From Bimastos eiseni (lineage: Eukaryota; Annelida; Clitellata; Crassiclitellata; Lumbricidae): DNA of 64,000 nucleotides. The notes beneath the pieces are model-generated. The model did no database searches, was not told the origin of the DNA, and saw only the letters and a list, made by a program, of their open reading frames with translations. Shown here piece after piece: positions 58,060 to 64,000 of the stretch. The DNA lies in contig OY365806.1 in the NCBI GenBank assembly GCA_959347315.1, positions 57,985,655-58,049,654 of the forward strand. The letters are read 5' to 3'. The first letter of the stretch is position 1. Each line of letters starts with the position of its first letter. Position numbers and translations under genes: made by a program.

Positions 58060-58570
58060 GCTCTCAGAGTGCTCTGACTCGGTTATCCTCTCTGGTTCAC
58101 GATTATTATCGTTATTCATTCGGTCTTAATGCCACTACGCGTCACCAGCGGTGTTCCTCAAGGTTCTGTTCTCAGTCCTCCAGCTGTTATTCACTCTCCA
58201 TGCTTCCTCACTCGGCAAAATCTTTTCCTGAGCTGTCGACCATCATCTCTATGGTTATAATTAGCAACTGACATTCATTTATTTCTTCCCTCACTCCCTT
58301 TCAGATGGACGAAATCATCTACATATTACAATCATCTTGATGTCAACCTGGATGACCGCCAATCTGCTGTGCCTAAACTGTTCAAAAACAGAATTCCTCG
58401 TTATTTTCCTCTGCCAGTAATTAATTAAGCAAGCCAACCTGTTCTTCTGACCTTTCTCCAGCAAATTTGGCCTCACTCATTCCCCATACCTCATTCTCCT
58501 CTTGTCCGTGATTTTGGAATAATCTTTCACCAAAGACTTTTACTGTGACTGGGTTGGGAGCTGAATAGTT
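58060..58570 (+). mobile_element. LINE remnant, part of the reverse-transcriptase domain
   Basis: SGVPQGSVLSP is encoded near 58147-58180; GVPQGSVLGP is the signature of reverse-transcriptase block 4 in non-LTR elements. Decayed downstream pieces include VRDFGIIFHQ near 58507. The copy is internally rearranged and has no open frame. Confidence 0.7.
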
Positions 58571-58759
58571 TTGAATTAATTAATTAATGGCCTAACCGGC
58601 AGATTTGTGAATTGACTTATCAGTAAGCTGACCATTGAGGTATTAGACAGTTAATTAGATATTAGATAGCACCTGACAGTGTTGCCATGTGAATATGCGG
58701 TCACCCGTTCTCAAGACACGACCCATTGACCTGTCATGCCTGGACTTGCGTTCTGTCGA

Positions 58760-58920
58760 TATGGTCGGATGGGGATGAGCAATTGGATGGATGGAGGGTA
58801 TTTATGGATGTGGGTTTGAGTGTATGGACAGATGGATAAACGATTAAATGACTCAATGGATGAATTGTCAATGGATGGGTTAATGAATAGATAAATATTA
58901 TTATTAATGGATGAATGGTG
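58760..58920. repeat. Degenerate GATG tetranucleotide repeat
   Basis: ATGGATGG, GGATGAAT and related words over about 160 bp. Confidence 0.7.
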
Positions 58921-59183
58921 AACTGGCGTGCGTGCAATAATGCTTGAAAATGCAGGTAGGCCTATGTATAAAAGTCGATGGATAAGAAAGCAACACAGAT
59001 CGATGAATGGATCAATCGTTCAGTTCATCGATGAGATCAACTTAAGCGGATGTGTGTCAAGTGACTCATTCGTCTTTTTGAATATCTCGACGCATTATAG
59101 GGATGGCCAGCGTTTGTGGTTACTCTGACGACCACATGCAATGACATGCTACGGACACGGATGATTGCCGACTTGATGCATAC

Positions 59184-59235
59184 AGAGGCGTAGCTAGGGT
59201 ATTTCGCGCTCTGGTACAAACTACGGAATTGGTGC
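59184..59235 (+). mobile_element. Single end of a hAT-like element
   Basis: CAGAGGCGTAGCTAGGG matches the left end of the element at 39647 (CAGTGGCATAGCTAGGG) at 15 of 17 bases. I could not find the other end, so the element is truncated or rearranged. Confidence 0.5.
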
Positions 59236-61182
59236 CACGTTGGGTCCATCCATAAATGACTCCTAGTAGGAGGAGGTCACACATTGTGTCGATGCGTGAC
59301 GAGGGGAGGGATATAAGAAATGTGACATCACATCAAACATCAAAATTATCAATTTTATAAAAAAAAGACGCAATTAAACAAGTTCCACTTAATTAAGAGC
59401 AATTGTTTAAAACAATTTAAAAAATAACTATGATTATTGCATTTTTTACACTCTGTGTCAATTATTATTATCATAATTCATGATACGCAAGATGCAGAAC
59501 TGTATTTTTTTACATATTGGGTCTAATTATGATATATATGAATATGATGTAGCTTTTATTGTAGGCTCTATATTTCATATGAAGTATGACTTTGAATAAT
59601 TGTGCTATTAGGTTTATGAAAATGACGCTCGTGTTTTTCTGTAGGGCCTATTTCTACTGTAATGCTATTTCTGGAACGCTGAATAAAGCCCTCAGAATGA
59701 CTCCAAATTTTTTGTACGAGAGTTTAACTCCCTACAAAGATACAAACGCCACGACAGAGGCTACTGATGAGAAGTCTGTTGGCATTATTTTTTTATTGAA
59801 CACCTATAGCAAATAGACTGTGTTGAAGGTGATCACACATTTTCTGCTGCTGGCGTTAGGCCTATCAGGCTGCAGATGCGGTGGTGGAATCTTGGACTCT
59901 TTGTGCTTCCAGCGTTTAAATTTTCAGAAGCATGCCTGATGCATTATGAATTCATTAGCACCGTCGATTATAGCATTATATCTGTGTCCTTTAAGTTCAT
60001 AACTTCTTATCTATTTCTTTGACCTTTTGTCACTGAATAACCTGGGCCTAGTAATTGACTTTGAGATAGCCTAACTTATTGACGCTACTTCCATATGTAG
60101 TTGGTATTAATTACACTAGTTTAAGAAGACATGCAATAAGTATTTGAATTTGTTAGGAATTTGTTGGAAATTGACAGTAATATAGGTCGGCCAATACGTT
60201 CATAATGAGAATTCCGGAATTCTGGAATAATTCCTAAATTTTGCCGAAAAATCCCGAAATTCCGGGAAAATGATTATGGTCCGGAATTACAATCTCTAGT
60301 TATATCTAAATAAACCGGGTAACGATTCTAACGAACTCAGTTCCTTAGCTCTGCGCCTCAGTATAGGCCTACGTACTCTACTAGTCTATCGTACTGTACG
60401 TAGGCGCTGAGGAATTTTAGAGCTGCCGCCTAATGATTATGTGCCTCTCAATAAAGTCCTGGACAGTCGCTATAATATTTGAAATGAGTGAATTAATGAG
60501 TTATGCAACTTTAGCAAAGGTCAACTGACTGATTGCGTCATCACATTATCCATATGTCATTCGAGTCCAATACTTCGAAGAAAGGAGACGAATTTCGACA
60601 TTTTGCAAAATTTTCCAGAATTTGCCATGATTAATCGAAATTCATCTTATTTCTGCTGCGTCAACTGCTGTTTCGACTGAATTTTAGTCGATGGGTATGA
60701 GGTTAAACAAATTATTTACAAAACATCGATTTTTTAGCGAAGTTTGCAATTGACAGATCGCTAACACCTGGCTAACACGGTCTAAAGCTACAAAACCTCT
60801 AAGAATTGTTTGCCCTATAAATTGAGATTCGGTTAGCGCCTATATACTTCTGTAGATCCACGATTTAATTTAATTTAATTGTTGTACATGTTTTGAATTG
60901 AGTTTTTGAAATTGAGATTTTAATTATTTAGGTACGCCGATGAGTCTGTAACATTTTTTAGAGTCCTATTGCTGACCCATTTGGTCTGGTTGCATCTACT
61001 GTTGATGGCTTAGTCTATTAGTCTATTTGCTGCAGCTTGATGGCTAGAGTTGGTATATTTGTCAAGAGTATTTTCATTATGTGAATGCTAAATGAAATTG
61101 CTTAAAACTGATGCTATTATTTACACCTTTTGTAAGCTACTGTGCATTTACTGGTGGTCTAATAAAGAATATTCTTACTTAC

Positions 61183-61223
61183 TTTATATATATGTATATA
61201 TATATTTATATATATATATATTT
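61183..61223. repeat. TA microsatellite
   Basis: About 40 bp of TA with short interruptions. Confidence 0.85.
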
Positions 61224-61374
61224 GCTATATGAAATAAATTGTTCTCACTTTATTTGAGTTAGCTTAGACTATAGACTCGGTTACTTCAACATAGCGTTTA
61301 GCCTCACAACATAGATTTGTATTTTAAATTTAGGTGTTTTAATGCTTAATTAATACGTTACAGTTACTGTTTTT

Positions 61375-61560
61375 ATTTTAAGCTGACAAACCGCAGTATT
61401 ACTACAAGAGAAGTATAATGATGATCAAGTTATTACAGGAGTCGTATTTAACTGTTGGTTGCCATGCATGGCATCGTTACGCTATAAATCTAATTTAGCC
61501 AAAGCGAAAGCTTAACCGGACTAGACAAACTTGCGGGGATAGGGCCTACGGCTATCGACG
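61375..61560 (-). repeat. SINE family A copy
   Basis: CTGACAAACCGCAGTATTAC, TTATTACAGGAGTCGTATTT and a GGTTGCCATGCATGGC block appear in the same order as in the other minus-oriented copies. Confidence 0.7.
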
Positions 61561-62779
61561 GCCCCGCCCACTGTAGATGGTAAGACTCCGAGATTTCTTT
61601 ACATTGCACCACTATATAATTTATTACTTATTAATAAATTTTATTTTTCAATTATTTTCATTTAAATGATTATGATTTTCATGTTGTGATTATTTATTGG
61701 TTTTCTTGAACTGTACTTTATTCACTCTTTTCAAGACAGCAATTGGTGACATCGTGGTTCCGATGGCAGTACAGTAATGCCCACGAAGGGCAACGGGTGA
61801 CTTCATGCTGGTTCTGATGGCAGTACAGTGATTCAGAAGAGAGGCAAAGAGTGGCGTTGGTGTTGTAGTGGACGCGAGGGTGGTGGATCGGGAGGGTTGT
61901 ATGTGGGTTGTGATTGATAGGGTAATGGTTGTGATTGTGATTTTGATTGAAACCTTAACGTTTTCACCATAGGCGCTATCCTCTTTCTGTCATTTCTTTT
62001 CCTTATGGTAAGGGCCACATAATTTAGCTAAGGGGAAGGTAGTGTAATCTAGGATTAGAGAAGCAGAATACAGAAAGGTTAAAAATAATGTAGGGTGGAG
62101 TTTATCAGGCTTTTACAAGGAAAGGAAACTGAAGGTAAAAGTTGTAATTAATTAGAAAATTGGGTAAATAATGTAATTGATTATTTTCCCAATTCTTGGT
62201 TACTGATCCTAAGTATTTAAGGTAAGGTAGAATGACATAAGGTTAAGAAGGTGAAAGCAGGTAAAAGTATTATAGTAGGAAACTGGTAAGGTATGATAAT
62301 GCAATGTAACAATTATATGATGACTCATGCAGGTCAGGCCAGGTCATCTATTATTGTAGATTAGATGTTTACTAAGGTTTCATAATAATCTGCTGATTTG
62401 TACATTGAACTTTCGTATGTTAATTTTTTTATTGTTCGGTTGTTTTCAATGCATTTATTCAGCAAGTGACAATATCTTTGCTATTTGCTTAGAATACATT
62501 TGAAACATTCTGTTGTACAGTATTCTCCATGAGACAACAAGAGGAGAACCTTAAATGTCATGAAAACCAACAAACAGCCCATTAACCAAAGAGTTTTTCC
62601 ATCCAGCCATATAAAACTCATGCACTGAAATGCGAAGACAATGCAAAACTGGAAAGAAATTCTATTTGAATAATGGCATGGCCTTCACAGATTACATAAA
62701 ACCATTTCATCCCAAATTTAATTTACAGAGAAAGGAACCATCAAGACCAAGTACATCACAACAGCTTCAGGCCAACTAC

Positions 62780-63110
62780 AACACTTGCGTGGATGGATGA
62801 GTTTGGGTGGTCGGTGGGTGTGTAGCGGTAGGAGAGTGGTGTAGTGGTGATAGTAGGAGAGTGGAGTAGTTGTAGGTAAGATAAGGGGGTGCTAGGGAGG
62901 TGGGTGGTAGGAGGTATGCAGTGGGATGTGAGTGGATGGGTGGTTGGTGGGACCAGGCGAGTGGGTGTTAGTTGATCGGCTGGGGTGGTGGGTGAGTGGT
63001 AGTGGTAAGTGGGTTTAGATGGAAGTGAGGAGACGGTGGGGTAGTGGTAGGAGGGAGAAGGTGTGTGGTTGGAACGAGTGAATGTGTGGTGGGTGATAGT
63101 ATTGTTTGCC
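62780..63110 (+). repeat. G/T-rich, strand-biased low-complexity tract
   Basis: About 330 bp in which the plus strand is mostly G, T and A with almost no C: GTGGGTGG, GGTAGGAGAGTGG and GTAGTGGT words recur. No clean unit is visible. Confidence 0.7.
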
Positions 63111-63119
63111 TATATAGTA

Positions 63120-64000
63120 GTTGCAGTTTAACAGAGATGATTAGCGTCGCTTTCCTCGTTTGTCCAGGTTTCGCACTGCCACTGCCTGAGTTCTAGCAGT
63201 TGTGGTAAAAAAGATGATTAGAGTCGTCCTTCACCTTTAACCAGGCTTGAGACTGGCACTACCAAAGTATAATGAGTGGACGAGTTTCTTTGAGTGAGTG
63301 CTTGTGTCCCTTTCACAGCGTCAGTATTGAGTGAGCGTTTGAAAGGTGTCTATCAGCCTTATAGAGTGCGAACAGTGACGGTGTTAAATTATTTGACTGT
63401 GTGTATTATTATCAAGGTGTATTTAACGACACCTCAATAACGAGGATAATTTGAGTGCTTTCATTCGTGGCGGAAGCCTGTGCGGTAATCAGGTTTTGAC
63501 GTTTTCAGGCTTTCGTTCCTGGGTCTAGATGTTAGAATCGAGACTAAGATTACTTCTTACCATTCCTGGACGATTTGACCATTTCAATTGGCAACAAATG
63601 CAGGCAAAACTGTTCGACTGAAGTGGTAGTTGTTGCAGTTTAACGATACTGTGTGATTAGTGTGATACCAGAGACCATTACCAGAGACCATTAGCGTTAC
63701 TCTCCTCTTTTTACCAGGCTAAGGACTGGCACTGCCAATGTGCTAGCCGTGACGGAGTTAGTTTGACTAGTAGTTGCAATTTAGCACTTTTTGTGATAAC
63801 AGATGATTAGCGTCGCCCTTCTCCTTTTGCCCAGACTTGGGACTGCCACTGCCTGAGTTCTAGCAGTGGCGGAACAAAGATGATTAGAGTCGCCCTCCAC
63901 CTTTATCGGAGCTTGGTACTGGCACAGCCAAAGTACAAGGAGTTGAGGAGTTTGATTGACTGAATGCTTGTGTCCTTTTCACAGCGTCAGTGTTAAGCGT
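63120..64000 (+). repeat. Tandem repeat with 666-bp period, running off the window
   Basis: 63135-63334 and 63801-64000 align at a constant offset of 666 bp, for example AGATGATTAGCGTCGC at 63135 and 63801, and CTTGTGTCC at 63301 and 63967. Within each, a related subunit begins about 77 bp later (63213 and 63878, AGATGATTAGAGTCG). A third partial copy starts with GTTGCAGTTTAAC at 63632. It could be a satellite or the subrepeats of a transposable-element end. Confidence 0.75.

Larger units (their letters stand above)
58570..62780. other. Intergenic region without a recognised gene
   Basis: Contents: a degenerate GATG repeat (58760-58920), a transposon end at 59184, a TA run (61183-61223), a SINE A copy (61375-61560) and a GGTAAG-like stretch (62215-62300). 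TAGGCCTA-like words return (58957, 59864, 60364). Open frames are short and unsupported. Confidence 0.6.

Noticed and set aside
60200..60310. AATTCCGGAATT-rich palindromic stretch as a transposon
   Set aside because: Small palindromes are present but no flanking duplication or paired end could be identified.

Overview
The window is eukaryotic and animal. Genes are split by long introns with GT-AG junctions, and the DNA between exons is full of tRNA-derived SINEs, 5'-truncated LINE remnants, short hAT-type DNA transposons and microsatellites. A neuregulin-family ligand with a non-vertebrate layout (secreted, one EGF exon pair, no visible membrane segment) points to an invertebrate. The style of the repeats would suit a marine deuterostome such as an echinoderm, but the species cannot be fixed from this sequence.

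Layout. 1-4.3 kb: no gene; two SINE copies, a TA microsatellite and a GGTAAG-rich stretch. 4.4-9.8 kb (+): a three-exon gene for a 647-residue protein with two membrane segments and four PPxY motifs, probably followed by a 3' UTR to about 10.8 kb. 10.8-16.7 kb: intergenic, with a pyrimidine tract, a LINE remnant and a SINE. 16.8-51.8 kb (+): a six-coding-exon neuregulin/Vein-like gene, with a 3' UTR exon from 52,236 that may run to about 57.58 kb. 57.8-58.6 kb: LINE remnants. 58.6-64 kb: no gene recognised; a SINE, a transposon end, G-rich DNA, and at the right edge a repeat with a 666-bp period.

The ligand model is the strongest result. Exons 16798-17335, 29059-29233, 31329-31435, 46197-46299, 50285-50349 and 51708-51757 join in phase to give exactly 345 codons plus a stop. 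The order is signal peptide, kringle-like neuregulin N-terminal region, one Ig domain, one six-cysteine EGF domain, short basic tail. The intron inside the EGF domain sits just before the fifth cysteine, where vertebrate neuregulin genes are also split. Such a product would be a secreted ErbB/EGFR ligand like insect Vein. The upstream PPxY protein has features of a membrane adaptor for Nedd4-family ubiquitin ligases; any link between the two genes is speculation.

The repeats record a history: two different hAT-like elements, each with an 8-bp target duplication, lie inside one older SINE copy at 39.6-40.5 kb, and two members of another hAT-like family sit in opposite orientation at 26.6 and 49.3 kb. 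Three unusually clean inverted repeats with 5-6-nt loops lie in introns of the ligand gene.
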